The translations under genes were made by a program, and so were the position numbers. Positions 31,101 to 42,225 of a stretch of 64,000 nt of DNA are shown here, piece by piece. The DNA is taken from positions 24,001,438 to 24,065,437 of the forward strand of contig JAGTTD010000001.1 in the NCBI GenBank assembly GCA_018398585.1. The letters are read 5' to 3'. The DNA comes from Simmondsia chinensis (taxonomy: Eukaryota; Streptophyta; Magnoliopsida; Caryophyllales; Simmondsiaceae). Under the pieces are notes generated by a model. The model was not told the DNA's origin. It saw only the letters and a program-made list of their open reading frames with translations, and searched no databases. Position 1 is the stretch's first letter. The number at the start of each line of letters is the position of its first letter.

Positions 31101-31309
31101 CTAACTTCGATATCAATGTCCTGAGGATCAACCCTATAATCCTTGAATTGAGACAGAAAGGGAAAAAAAAAAAAAAGAAATACCAATCTTAGAGGCATAT
31201 TGAGCAAATGCGAATTTCATTGAATTAAGGAAAGAGTACATGGCTTACATACACAAGCATAACAAATAAGCAATTTGTATAGCTGAAATCTCTTACTGAA
31301 ATTCAAAAC
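31101..31309. other. Spacer between E7 pol and the antisense gene
   Basis: Contains an A-rich run (31159-31176). The sense pol frame and the antisense frame converge here. No other feature. Confidence 0.5.
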
Positions 31310-34300
31310 AGTTGAGCCCTGATTCTCACTAAGGACTCTTTTATTGAGGCTAGACGGTTGGTTATGTTGTTCAGCTCATGGTTTAAAGCAAGAGCTTCTC
31401 TTGAAGGGCTTCATTGTTTCTCTAGGCTTCCACAACTACTTCCTCGAGTCTTTCAACCCTTGAACCTTGAGAGACGCACTGTTGTCTCAAGGAGGGCAAC
31501 TCTTACTTGAGTTGTTGTAGTCCTTCCTCCAAGTGGTGGATTTCATCCTCTAAGCCTTGGATCCTTTGAGCTTGTTGATCTTAAATCCCTCTCGCTGCTT
31601 GGACCTCTTTAAATAAAAGCCGTAAGCCTCCTAGGCTAGCTGAATGTCCTAAATTTCTAATGATATCTTGACAGTGTCGTTTCCCCTGAAAGAGGATTGG
31701 AACCTCTTTGTTAATCTTTAGGAGCACATCCTCGAGGGCATCAAGGTCAATAGAAGGATCTACCTCTGGATCCTTCTTCAAGGATTTCTCTAAGGACATG
31801 GCTTCTTTAAATATCACCTAAGGGGAGAACAGGGAGGTGCATAATTTCCCTTAACCATTGGAGTTTGGGAAATGCTTGGTGAAGCTGCTGGAAGGCTAGC
31901 CTGCCACTTGCTCTAAGCTTCTCTAATGGGGAAAAGGTTCCTTCTATATTTGGAGAAGGAATGGCTCTAGGGGGATGACTTGAAAAAGAAAAATGAACAA
32001 GATCAGACAGAGTTTTGGCTTTAGAAAATGACTAACGTTAAAAGGGATGCCTTTTCCTCTAAGGCCTAAGTCTGGGGCAAGGAAGGTTCCACTACTGGTG
32101 GGGTTGCCATGGGGACTTTTGGTGATACGTCCATCATCAGAGTTTCAGTAGGACCCTTAGCAAATGAGATTGTTGGTGGCTTTTCAGGCACTGCTACAAC
32201 TCCCTCGAGCGAAGTTTCGGGAAGACAACACTTGCAAGTTAAGACCAAGTATGGTTTGATACATCAAGGGATAGAAAGATCAGATAAAGGTACTCCTTCA
32301 GTGATCTTTCCAATAGAGATTGAATGGAAGGAGAAAGGAAGCCCGGACAATGCCTTGATATAAAGTAACTAGGGAAGAGACTTCTCCAGAAGGGTGACTG
32401 ACAATTGGCTCTATATCAGAAGTAGCCATATCTCCTTCTTCTTTAACACTTGAGCTCATGGATTCGGTGTCTTGAAGAGGCTCTAAAACAGCCTCTAGAG
32501 ATGGAGAATCTGGAATCTCAATGATATAGGGAGCTAGTTCTTCTTTGTTAAATGCCATATTAGGAGGCTGCTTTAATTAAAAAATGAAGATACCAATCAA
32601 GAAAGATCAATACCTTTGTTGTAGGGAGCCTGGTTCTTCTTTTCTTTGTCACTAATTGTGAGACGGGTTCTTCTTCTTCTTCTTCTTCTCCCTTCGCCGC
32701 AAATTGGAAAGTTGGAGGAGCAACATCCTTCTTCCTCTTCTGAGAGCTACCAACCCCAGAGGATGATGAAGATGTTCGTGAGGATTCCTCGAGTAGCATC
32801 TAAGTGAAGCTCCTGGTGCTGGCACTCCTAGGAGTCACATAGATAGCTGCTATAAAAGTTAAAGAATAAGGATCAAATCTTATTCGAGCCATTGTTAATC
32901 AAAGCATACTTCTGAGGGGCTTACTACTTGAGTGTAACTTTTGAGGGGTAGGCCTAGGAAGAATTGGCTGGCTTCTCCCAGAGCTAGGACCTGCAATCTC
33001 AAGGGAAAGCTTAAAATGCTGCCAGACACCTCTAGCCTCAAAGGTGGAACAATAGGCCTGATATCAAGCCGAAAAACATGGCCTGGCACATCCGATGCAC
33101 CTACAAACCATAGGGTACCCATAAACGGACTTGATTTCCTAGATTAGAGCACGAAGCTCATGGAGGTGAGTAAGCAGAAGTGAAGACCTCTTGGCCAACC
33201 AGAGGTTCTTGGTCCTTAGGTTCGAAAAGGGCACATCCTGGACTAGACCAAACTGCCGACCAAACAACCCAAGCCTATAGGTTTCCACACCATGATGAGT
33301 TTGGTGATAAGAGAACAAATCTTAGGGGGCACAAGATTGCTTGCCAAATTTGGTAGCCAATGTTTGCTGAGACATCATTGTGGAGGTCTAGTTACCTGAA
33401 CCATTCAGGACCAAGATTCCTCCGCTTAAAGGGAGTCCATTGAGTCCTTGATGGCTTCGAGGGCACAATAAAGCCTCAAGGTAGTGATCAAAAGACCATC
33501 CCAGAGGGAGTTGGACCTCACAATGAGCAAACCACTCAAACAAACTAGAAACCCCTTCCCCTGTGGAAGCATAGGGACCTCTGGGACACAAATCAAGTAA
33601 ATAGGCTTGGGCCCGTAATTAGACCAGCCACGAGGGACCACCCACATGAGCACAATAGTTTTTGGGTATCATGTCTTTAACACAGCCACACATTTGAGCC
33701 AAAAACAATGGATCCAAGAATAAAAGGCCACTACTAAAAGCAAGATTGATGGCCATGGTCTTAAGGAAGTCGAGAATTGAGTTAGAAGAGTTGGCAAACA
33801 AAAACTTGTTTAACCAAAACAAGCAGAAGCATACCTCCCCTTCTTTGGAACCTTGCCCAAAGTCATGAGCTTATGTTACAAAATTCTTGATAAAGACTCT
33901 TAACGTCCAAGCAAGTCAGTAATGGAGAAGGAGGAGGTCAAGCCTTCAGCTCCTGAAAAAAAATGAAAGAATCAAGGTGCAACTCTTCTCCCCTAGATGA
34001 AAGACCCATTAAGGCCGCTATGGCCTCTAAAGTAATCCCTAAGAACCACTTAGGGAGGACAAAATCGTTATAACAGGTGTTCTAGTAGTAGGTTAACATT
34101 GTAACCATAGGAAAATAATACCTGAGAGAAATGGTTGAGAGTCTGATGGCTTGGTAGATGCGAAATTGCTTCCATTTTTCATCATAAGTCACCATCATCC
34201 CATCTACCCATTCATTGTCGCTTGGTCAGAAATGTCCACCCTTTGAAGGGCACCGCTTTCTTTACAAATGCATCTACCTCCCTAACAAAAGCCAAAAGAC

Positions 34301-34590
34301 GGTGCACATGAAAGAGGAGACACGTCAATATTTAGAAACAGTCCATTAAGACTTAGGATGTCGTGTGATGGAGTAAAGATTTATCCTAAGGTGCAAGATG
34401 GTAGGTTCAATGCGGGATCATTCTCTGACAACAAAAAAAGCTCCTCATCGATAACACTAAGATTAGATGGGCTCTAATGAACATCAAAGATGATTGAAAT
34501 GTCAGATTGGAAAAATGGGTCAGTTGCTCAATAGGACTATCCACCTGGGGGGTGAGGGGGAGCATAGATGGCGAGTGAAATTTGTTCCAT
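31310..34590 (-). pseudogene. Antisense PMD-like gene carried by the Tat element E7
   Basis: Runs opposite to pol, between pol and the 3' LTR. Start ATG at 34590 (MEQISLAIYAPPHPPGG). The most conserved part is at 33850-33550: LFWLNKFLFANSS, INLAFSSGLLFLDPLFLAQM, HVGGPSWLV, stop, LRAQAYLLDLCPRG. This order matches the plant mobile domain (aminotransferase-like) core of transposon-encoded and host MAIN/MAIL proteins. A Ser/Glu-rich linker with a basic KKRRTR cluster is at 32799-32600 and a coiled coil (GLEDEIHHLEEGLQQL, VERLEEVVVEA) at 31560-31400. The segments at 34590, 33822, 33591 and 32799 share one frame despite stops; introns may explain some breaks. Antisense extra ORFs are known in Tat elements. 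Function unknown. Confidence 0.7.
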
Positions 34591-34738
34591 TGTCAAGTTA
34601 AAGGGAAGCAGAAGGATGAAGAGCGGATTGGATTGACAATTCAGCGATTCAAGAATGATGGCATGGGATTGCGAGTGCGCTTGATGAAAATGAAGAGAGC
34701 ACAGGGCAAAAGGTGAAAAGTTCCATCCCTAACCGAGA

Positions 34739-34747
34739 TATTTATAG
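34739..34747 (-). promoter_or_regulatory. TATA box of the antisense gene in E7
   Basis: On the minus strand CTATAAATA, about 150 bp upstream of the ATG at 34590. It lies just inside the 3' LTR and in the right orientation for the antisense gene only. Transcription would start near 34710. Confidence 0.6.
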
Positions 34748-34862
34748 GGACACATGAAGGAAGAGCAAGTGATGCACAATCTTCTCTCGAGCTCCCTCTA
34801 ACCACTGAGAGTCATAGCAAGCAGGCTTATTTACCCATTGTAAATTTGAACATACTAAAGTC

Positions 34863-34877
34863 TAAAAGGGGGGCATT
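34863..34877 (+). other. E7 polypurine tract
   Basis: AAAAAGGGG-type tract (TAAAAGGGGGGCATT) directly before the 3' LTR. Confidence 0.75.
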
Positions 34878-36226
34878 TATTTACACCATAATTTCATTAG
34901 GACTGGAACAACACCGTTTTTGAGTAAAGTGCCACATGGTCATCACGTGAGGTTATCCTCGAGAGGAGTTAGGCCTTTGAGTGCTAAGTTAGTATTGTTT
35001 TGAGCCTAGTTCCTGAGAAACGTTCACAGCCCTAACAGGGGTAATAACCGCTCGAGGTTCGAGATGGCTGAAGGGTAAAATAAGCTCGAGCTCAAGGGGC
35101 TGCCAAGAAAACTGTGAGAATGGTAGTGTCCAAGCTTGAGGAAGTTACTTGGAGAGAAATTTCCATTGCTTGGGCCCTAAGCTTAATTCAGGGGAATGCG
35201 GAGCTTCTAGAGGGAACTTTTACTAAAATTATGGACGTGGGAATCAAGGATGTCCCTTCAAAATTCAAGACACGTTAGCGAAGAATGAGCTCGCAAAGAA
35301 GAAGAGCTTAGTGGCAAGACGTGGGTGAAGTTGCCATGAAAATAAGAGCAGTCGTTATTTTTGTTTTGCATAAATAAAGGACTCTGCCTCAGTCCAATGT
35401 AGAACACATACAGTCAAGACAAAACTTCTTCATGTTTTTTACGGCACGCTTGTGCTCTTTTCCTTTGGAGTAGCGTGGCGTAGCTTGGTATAACTTAATG
35501 TAGATCTTTGACATACTTACCTCTATAGTAATACAGTTCTTTGGCTTCAGGTATGGCTTTCCAGTTTTAATCTGTTCCCACAAATAAAGAAGTTAAGATT
35601 TAACACTTTAGTTTAAGGCTTTGACGACAAAAGCTTTGTCCCTTGATTGCATTGGTCTTAACACTACTGTCAGTACTTGATAAGTCAGATGAACTTAGAT
35701 TCGCACCATTGATTAGGGATTTCATGGCTAAGGCTTGTCCCTTAATTGCGTTGGTCATAATCCAGTGACCTGAACATAATTTGCTCCATTTTAATCTTGT
35801 CAGACCTAAATTCATTCGAGTTATTACAAGTCAAGAGTGCCAGGTTTAAAAGCCCGATTGACTCGAATTTGTAAGTGGACTACTGAGCTCTTGGATTTGT
35901 CTCCACCCCAGTTCCTGACTTTTAAGTGTACGAGGAAAGGTGTCTATGGGCCCTGCTCCGTCACTGTAACTACCACTTGAGTTAGGTCCATTTCTTTAAT
36001 TTTCTATCATAAAATACGTAAAATCAACAAAATACTTAACAAAGTCTTCTTAATTGAAGTGTAAGCAGAACTCAAGGTGTAACCGAAGTTAGATACACCA
36101 ACATATCACAACTTTTTCTCCGAAAACAGTAGGTGGTAGGGGACAAGGACGTGCAGTTCGTAATTAGGCTCACTCCCTAGTCGTAGTGAGTTCCTTTCGC
36201 ATGTTTGCTTTGTTTTCACATTTACA
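34878..36226 (+). repeat. E7 LTR copy A
   Basis: About 1349 bp, starting TATTTACACC (TG changed to TA) and matching the E12 LTR at 53933 along its length: ACGTGAGGT, CTCGAGCTCAAGGGG..GCCAAGAA, TAAATAAAGGACTC, GTTTGTCTCCACCCCAG and TAATTAGGCTCACTCCCTAG. It is unexpectedly followed by a PBS-like CTGACCACAC, normally found only after a 5' LTR. Confidence 0.8.
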
Positions 36227-37449
36227 CTGACCACACACATATCATTTGAGACAAAATAAAGCAAACAAGGCTTGAGATAGCTGAAGGAGTAAAAGGAGCT
36301 CGAGCTTAAAGGACTTCCTAGAAGGCTGCAAGACAGGTGGTTTTCAAGATTGAGGCAATTACTTGGAGCACAATTTTAGATATGTGAGCCTCAACCGTAT
36401 CCAACAAAATGCAGAACATCTGGAAGGGACTTTGGCTGAGGTGGCAGACGCGGGCTTCAAGAAAGACGCTCGAGCACCACAAATCTACGGCACGTTTACT
36501 GCACATTCACACAACAAAGGAGCTTTGACGCTAACGTACAAATAAAATGCTGCAGTATTAGGGTGCAACAGTTATTTCCTTGTTTTATAAATAAGAGACA
36601 CTATTGTAGTTGTAAATTGTTTAACACCACTCATACAAAGTTCTTTAAGTTTTTTTATAGCACGCTTGTGCTTTTATAATGGAGTAGCGCAACTTAGCTT
36701 ATCTTACCATAGATCTTACTATACTTGCTTTCTTCAGAGTAATACAGTTCTTTGGGCTTTAGTTATGAACTCCTTATTTTAATATGTTCCCAAAATTGAC
36801 GAATTGAAAATTGAGGCTTTAATTTAAGGCTTTGACAACCAAAGCTTGACCTTGATTGCGTAGGTCTTAACACTATTGTCGCTGCTTAATTAGTTAGATG
36901 AACTTAGGTTTGCACCATTGTTTAAGGATTTTGATAGCCAAGGCTTGACCTTGATTGCATTGGTCCTCATCTAGTGACCAAATACGGTTTGGTCCACCTT
37001 AATCTTGTTAGACTTTAACTCATTGAGTTATTATAAGTCGAGGGTGCCAGGACTGAAAATCTGATTGACTCGGGCTTATAAGTAGACTGTTAAGCTCTTG
37101 AGTTTGTCTCCACCCCAGTTCTGGTCTTTTAAGTGTACGAGGAAAAGTGTTTATGGGCCTCGCACTACCACGCTGACTGCCACTTGATTTTGGTCTATAT
37201 CTCTTTAATTTTTTGTCATCTTATATATTAAAAAATGCACAAAAGGTATCCTTAATTGGAGCATAGGCAGAATCCACTTGTTCATTGAACGAAGTTGGAT
37301 ACACCAAAAGCATCACCCCTTTTCCCTGAAAAGGTGAGTGGTTAAGGTTAAAGACGTGCGGTCTAATATTTTGACTTGCTCCATAGTCGCGGTGAGTCTC
37401 TTTTGCACATTTGTTTGAATTTTTATTTATGGTGACCATATTCACACAT
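36227..37449 (+). repeat. E7 LTR copy B, 5'-truncated, with PBS-like ends
   Basis: After a short internal-like stub (36227-36260) a second LTR copy begins part-way (GAGATAGCTGAAGG, equal to about 35059 of copy A) and runs to the LTR end at 37429, again followed by a PBS-like TGGTGACCAT. It has TATAAATAAG near 36585. Confidence 0.75.
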
Positions 37450-37706
37450 TAGGGTGCAACAGCTATTTCCTTTTTTTTATAAAAAACAGACACTACTGTA
37501 GTCGTAAATCGTCCAACACCCCTCCTACAAAGTTCTTTAAGTTTCTTTATAGCACGCTTGTGCTTTTACATAACAGTAGCGTAACTTAACTTAGCTTATC
37601 TTAGCATAGATCTTACCGTACTTGCCTTCTTCAAAGTAATACAGTTCTTTGGACTTTAGGCATGAACTCTTTATTTTAATCTGTTCCCAAAATTGACGAG
37701 TTGAGA
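37450..37706 (+). repeat. E7 LTR copy C, fragment
   Basis: AGGGTGCAACAGCTATTTCC aligns with copy B at 36561 and continues to GACGAGTTGAGAAT (about 36800 in B). The end is at the junction with E9. Confidence 0.75.
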
Positions 37707-37739
37707 ATCAGTATTAGATTTTCTTGAATAGCTGAAATA

Positions 37740-39228
37740 AGGAGTTCTATTAAGGAGTTCCTTGAATCAAAATTAAGGTCATCAAGGCTCTAATAACGAG
37801 TTGAAAATTTTCTCTCCAATTAGATTTTCAAAAGTCAACGCTTTCAGAAACCTTTAAATTTTTGAATTGATACCAAACCTTAAAATCAATACCCTTATTT
37901 ATAGTAGGATGCTAAAGTGAAAAACTAGTGAGTTTTCGATATGGGACAAAGAAATGCAAAGGAAAACTCATAAAACATGGCCAAAACGACGCCACTTTAC
38001 CAAGGGGTATAACGGGTGTTCTGGCCTATTAGAGGTTGCCACATGGCGGACGCGGATTGGCCCACTCCCATAGGCATGGATCACCAGCTAGGACCCGCAC
38101 GTTGGTTTGTCCGTTTACGAAGACGCGGATTGCTAGCGTATTCTCATAATTTTCCTTTTTTTTTGTTTTGCTTCGTTTTCCACTAATCCATCCTATGAAT
38201 TTTTTATTTTATAATTTTTATTCATCTCATGAATAAAGTTTGGAAAATTTAAATTTACTCATCCTATAAATAAATAATTCATCTCATTAATTCTTTAATA
38301 TTTTTTTAATGGCAATAAAAATAGAGGCTTGCACAAGAACCTCAAGGACAATTTAAATCTAGTTCCAAATGAGTTAAATTAATTATCATCTCATGGTAAA
38401 ATTTAATTACCATTTAATAAAACTTAATTCCACTAAATAAATCACACTTCACTCTAGACATAAATCATTTATTTTATAATTCCGAAATTGACTATATTGA
38501 TGACAACACTCTCTCCACTAGATGTCAATGATAATTATAACCACTATCATTATTTTTCTGATAGCTTTTCCATTATTTCATGATTGTAAAAATTCACAGT
38601 ATAAATTCTAAATGTTAAGTACTTAGAACACTTTGGCCAAATATTTCAAATCATCCAAATACTTGCGAACCAACTAAGAGGACATCTATATCTCATAAAA
38701 GGTTGTAGATTCCGTATTGAATACCAGATCCTTGTCAAACTTCACACTGCTGCCCAGTGTACGTGGGATTTCAGTCATTTATTCAAACCTTGCTTGTAGT
38801 ACACCAAAGCAACTAACATTCCACCCACAAGTCCATAATATTCTTTGGATTTGGAGTCGTCGTTCAAACAATGCAATATGAATCACTCATCTTCGGTAGT
38901 AGTCCAGAAACAAGCAACTTATATGGTTTAACTCAGTGTACCAATCTTATTAAACACACCAACCTAACACTTTTGGATCACCTTCCACATGACCAAAACA
39001 AGTCATCTAAATTGTCACGTTATAGTCTTAGACTATAAGTGGTCCAAAACTCTTTGACTACGAGTTTTTCAAACAACAACCTATACCATTCGTTCCAAAT
39101 CTATCTATGGGGTAATCTCAAAAATCACTTCGAACAAACATGTAAATTGTAGTATGAAAACTACACCCATCTCATGGATGTTGCCAAAAAGAAAATCACA
39201 TGCAGTATATATACTCATTTACACAAAT
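37740..39228 (-). repeat. E9: copia-family LTR fragment
   Basis: The minus strand aligns to the E11/E8 LTR: ACTATAAATAAGGGTA with the promoter block (37910-37895), GAGCTAGATTTAAATTGTCC near 38375-38340, and ACTGCATGTGATTTTC near 39210-39190. Both ends are missing. The right end adjoins the E10 integrase. Confidence 0.75.
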
Positions 39229-40053
39229 TTAACAACTTCACATTCTTGCACATAGTTACTGATGATTGGCAATAAAGTTGCAATTTTAAGTAAACCATGT
39301 CCCCAATATGAAAGGAACTATCAATTCTTCTTTTATCAGTAAAGAACTTCATACGAGCTTGAGCCAGATGCAACTTATCCTTCAGCTATTGAACCAGCTG
39401 TTTCCTCTGTTGTCTCATGTCAATAACCCCACCCACATTGGATACTTCCCCTAGTGACACAATTGGGAATGGAGGATCATAACAATATAATGCTTTGAAC
39501 GGAGTGGTACCCAAGGAAGAATGAGCGTGGCGTTGTACCAAAACTCAGCTGGACATGCACTTGCACCATTGTTTTGGGTTATGAAATATCATTCTTTGCG
39601 AATAGTGCACTGCACATTGATTCAAGCGTCCAGTCTATCCATACGTTTGAAGATGATAAGAGAAACTCAAAGTAAGAGAGGATCCCAAGAGCTTAAAAAA
39701 TTCTATCCAAAAGTTGCTTGTGAACAACCTATCCTGTTCAGAGAAAATGGTTTGAGGAAGGCCATGAAGCTTATAAATGTTATCCTAAAACACCTTTGCC
39801 AACCTCTCAGCATAGAGAGGGTGACTAAGAGAAATGAAGTGTCAATACTTTGTGAAGTGATCCATAACAACCCAAATAATCTCCTTGCCTTTATATCTTG
39901 GCAAACCCTCTATGAAATCCTTACTAATGTGTTGCCAAGCCCCATCTGGAATGGAAGTGGTTGTAATGGCCCTGCATAGGGGACGTGCTCACTCTTGGTG
40001 CATTGACATACATCATAGGCTTGCACACACTCCATTGCCGTCTTCTTCATTCC
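39229..40053 (-). pseudogene. E10 integrase
   Basis: Minus-strand integrase in broken frames. KDFIEGLPRYKGKEIIWVVM with the first Asp is near 39935-39880, and EQDRLFTSNF with the second Asp near 39740. The AQARMKFFTDKRR region and GDMVYLKLQLY lie at 39380-39260. The GPY/F and chromodomain ends are cut off at 39229. The long plus-strand frame at 39521-39979 is its shadow. Confidence 0.8.
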
Positions 40054-40813
40054 TTACCAATTGAAGTACTGCTTTGCTCTTTGATGTGTTTCCTCAATAC
40101 TAGAGTGCCCAGCTAAGGCAGAGGAGTGGAATGCAGTGATAACTTTCCTCCTCAAATTAGTGGTTGAACCAATGTAGACCTTGCCATCAATTCTCAGAAT
40201 ATCATCGAGCAATGTGACCTCAGATCTAGTACCTCCGGCTGCAGGACTTTTAACACTTAAGGAAAATATATGTTCTTGAGCAAACTGATCACCTAAATAA
40301 GAATTATGCACTTCCTTCATCCATGAAGGCTGAATAGCTGCAATGGCCGAGCAACATACTTCCTCATTATCCTCCTGCCTCTTTGACATTGCATCTGCTG
40401 CAGCATTATCCTTTCCTCTCCTATATTTAATCGAATAATCTAATCCTAGAATCTTCATTAACCCTTTATGCTGCACCTTGGTGGTTATCTTCTATTCCAG
40501 TAGGCACTTAAGACTCAAGTTATCAGTTTTAATCACAAAATAATGTCCCTCCAAATACTACCATCAAGATTGCAAAGTACTCTTTCTCATAAATGGAGAG
40601 GCTCAAATGTCTTAGACTAAAGGCTTGACTGAGATAAGCAATGGGCCTTCCTTGCTAGGATAACACAGCACCCACCTCTTTGTTGCAAGCATCTTTTTCT
40701 ATGACAAATGATACAGTAAAGTGAGGTAACCTCAGACGGAGCTGCACACATAGCCAATTTCAAATTCTCAAAGGCCTCTTGAGCTGATTATGACCAAGCA
40801 AGGGCATTCTTCT
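40054..40813 (-). pseudogene. E10 RNase H and integrase zinc region
   Basis: LMKILGLDYSIKYRRGKDNA with ADAMSKRQEDNEE (40460-40370) ends RNase H. The linker IQPSWMKEVHNSYLGDQF and the integrase start GKVYIGSTTNLRRKV (40185-40140) with FHSSALAGHSSIEETHQRAK follow, giving the two zinc-binding histidines. The upstream RNase H part (40813-40480) is frameshifted but shows SLRHLSLSIYEKEYFAIL-type residues. Confidence 0.82.
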
Positions 40814-41817
40814 TTAAACATCATTCAATGGTTTAGCAATAAACTCACTGACATGAAGGAACTTTCTGTAGTAACCTATAAGACCCAAAAACCCTCTCAG
40901 CTGTTTCAAGGAAGTAGGAATGGGCCATTGTTTCATAGCTTGAACCTTGGAAGCATTTGTTGCAACTCCCTCATAGGAAATTACATGACCCAAGTACTCT
41001 ATTTGAGTTTGGGAAAAGGCATAATTTGAAAGTTTGGCAAAACGCTTGTGTTTTCTCATTGTACTGAACACTTGGAACAAGTGAGATACATGGGACTGCA
41101 TTGTTGGGCCATAAATGAGTATATCATCAAAGAAAACAAGGACAAATTTCCTCAAGAATGGTTTGAATATGGTTTTCATTAGTGCTTGAAAAGTGGTAGG
41201 AGCATTTGATAAACCAAATGGCATAACCACAAATTCAAAGCGGCCATGGTGAGTTCTGAAAGCAGTTTTGTGTATATCTTGCTCTACTACTCTAATTGGT
41301 GGTAGCCTTGTCTTAGATCTAATTTAGTGTAGTATATTGCACCATGGAGTTCATCCATCAAGTCATCAATTATAGGAATTGGAAATTTGTCTTTAATTGT
41401 GAGAGAATTCAAATTGCGATAGTTAATGCATATTCTAGAGGTGCCATCCTTTTTCTTGACTAAAAGCACCGGGAAAGCAAAGGGACTATGGCTATGCCTC
41501 ATGAAATTAGTTTTCAAAAGCTCCTCCACTTGTCTCTTAGTTTCATTCTTTTGGGAATGTGGATACTTGTAATGTCTCAAGTTGATTGGTTTAGAATTAA
41601 TCTTTAGGGGTATGGCATGATCAAGGGATCTTTTGGGAGGTAAGGTGGTAGGTTGCTCAAATAGATCCTCAAAATCATGCAACAACCTATAAATAGATGG
41701 ATCAAAATTTACTTTTGCTTCCATAGGCTGTGCACTGATGTAGAACAGATGGCCAATCCACTGAATGTCCTTCTTCTGGAGCACACCTTTCAGCCTCTTG
41801 TAATTCATTACTTGCAA
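40814..41817 (-). pseudogene. E10 reverse transcriptase
   Basis: Two open segments. 41817-41287 holds the fingers ([20 protein letters not shown], then [20 protein letters not shown]) and the start of the palm ([11 protein letters not shown]). 41230-40814 has [18 protein letters not shown], the intact active-site box [14 protein letters not shown] (about 41145-41105), and the thumb QLRGFLGLIGYYRKF. A frameshift near 41290 separates them. The best-preserved RT of the window together with E1. Confidence 0.9.
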
Positions 41818-41879
41818 TGCTTTCTTATTTTGTTATTCCTTGCAGCTTAACAAACTCACCCTCCTTCTCAAAAGCCACT

Positions 41880-42225
41880 GTCCATTAAGCAAAATCAAAG
41901 ACAATTGGGCCGATTGTTTTCATCCAATCCACACCCAAAACCATATCAAAACCACCTAATTTTAACACCCTGAAGTCATAGGCGAACTGATGACTCTGCA
42001 TTGTACACTTGAACTGCCCACACTTCTCTTGAGTTAGCATTGAATTCTCATCAGCCATAGTAATTGTTAAAGGACTTGTTCTGACGAGTTCATGTCCTAC
42101 CAACATAGCTATCTGCCATACGTGCTATCACTATCAATCAGTACTAGCAGGGATTTGTGATTGGCCTCTCCTGCGATTCTGATGGTGTTATTTGTTCCAT
42201 TTGCAGTTAGTGCCCTTACAGAAAA
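41880..42225 (-). pseudogene. E10 aspartic protease
   Basis: LLVLIDSDSTYG is near 42165-42125, where the family has DSGSTH, so the catalytic glycine is lost. After a frame change VGHELVRTSPLTITMADENS (42100-42040) and GGFDMVLGVDWMKTIGPIVF (41955-41895) follow. The upstream linker RALTANGTNNTIRIAGEA reaches the E11 insertion at 42225. Confidence 0.83.

Larger units (their letters stand above)
23612..37706 (+). mobile_element. E7: 3' half of a Tat-lineage Ty3/gypsy element
   Basis: It begins inside the RT/RNase H region and runs through RNase H, a second RNase H, integrase, an antisense gene region, PPT and a chain of LTR copies. The extra RNase H and the antisense ORF before the 3' LTR are both known traits of the Tat lineage. 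It is interrupted by E8 and by a small LINE-like fragment. The 5' half is missing at the junction with E4. Confidence 0.85.

Noticed and set aside
39521..39979. 152-residue plus-strand open frame
   Set aside because: Lies opposite the E10 integrase, whose motifs are recognisable on the minus strand.
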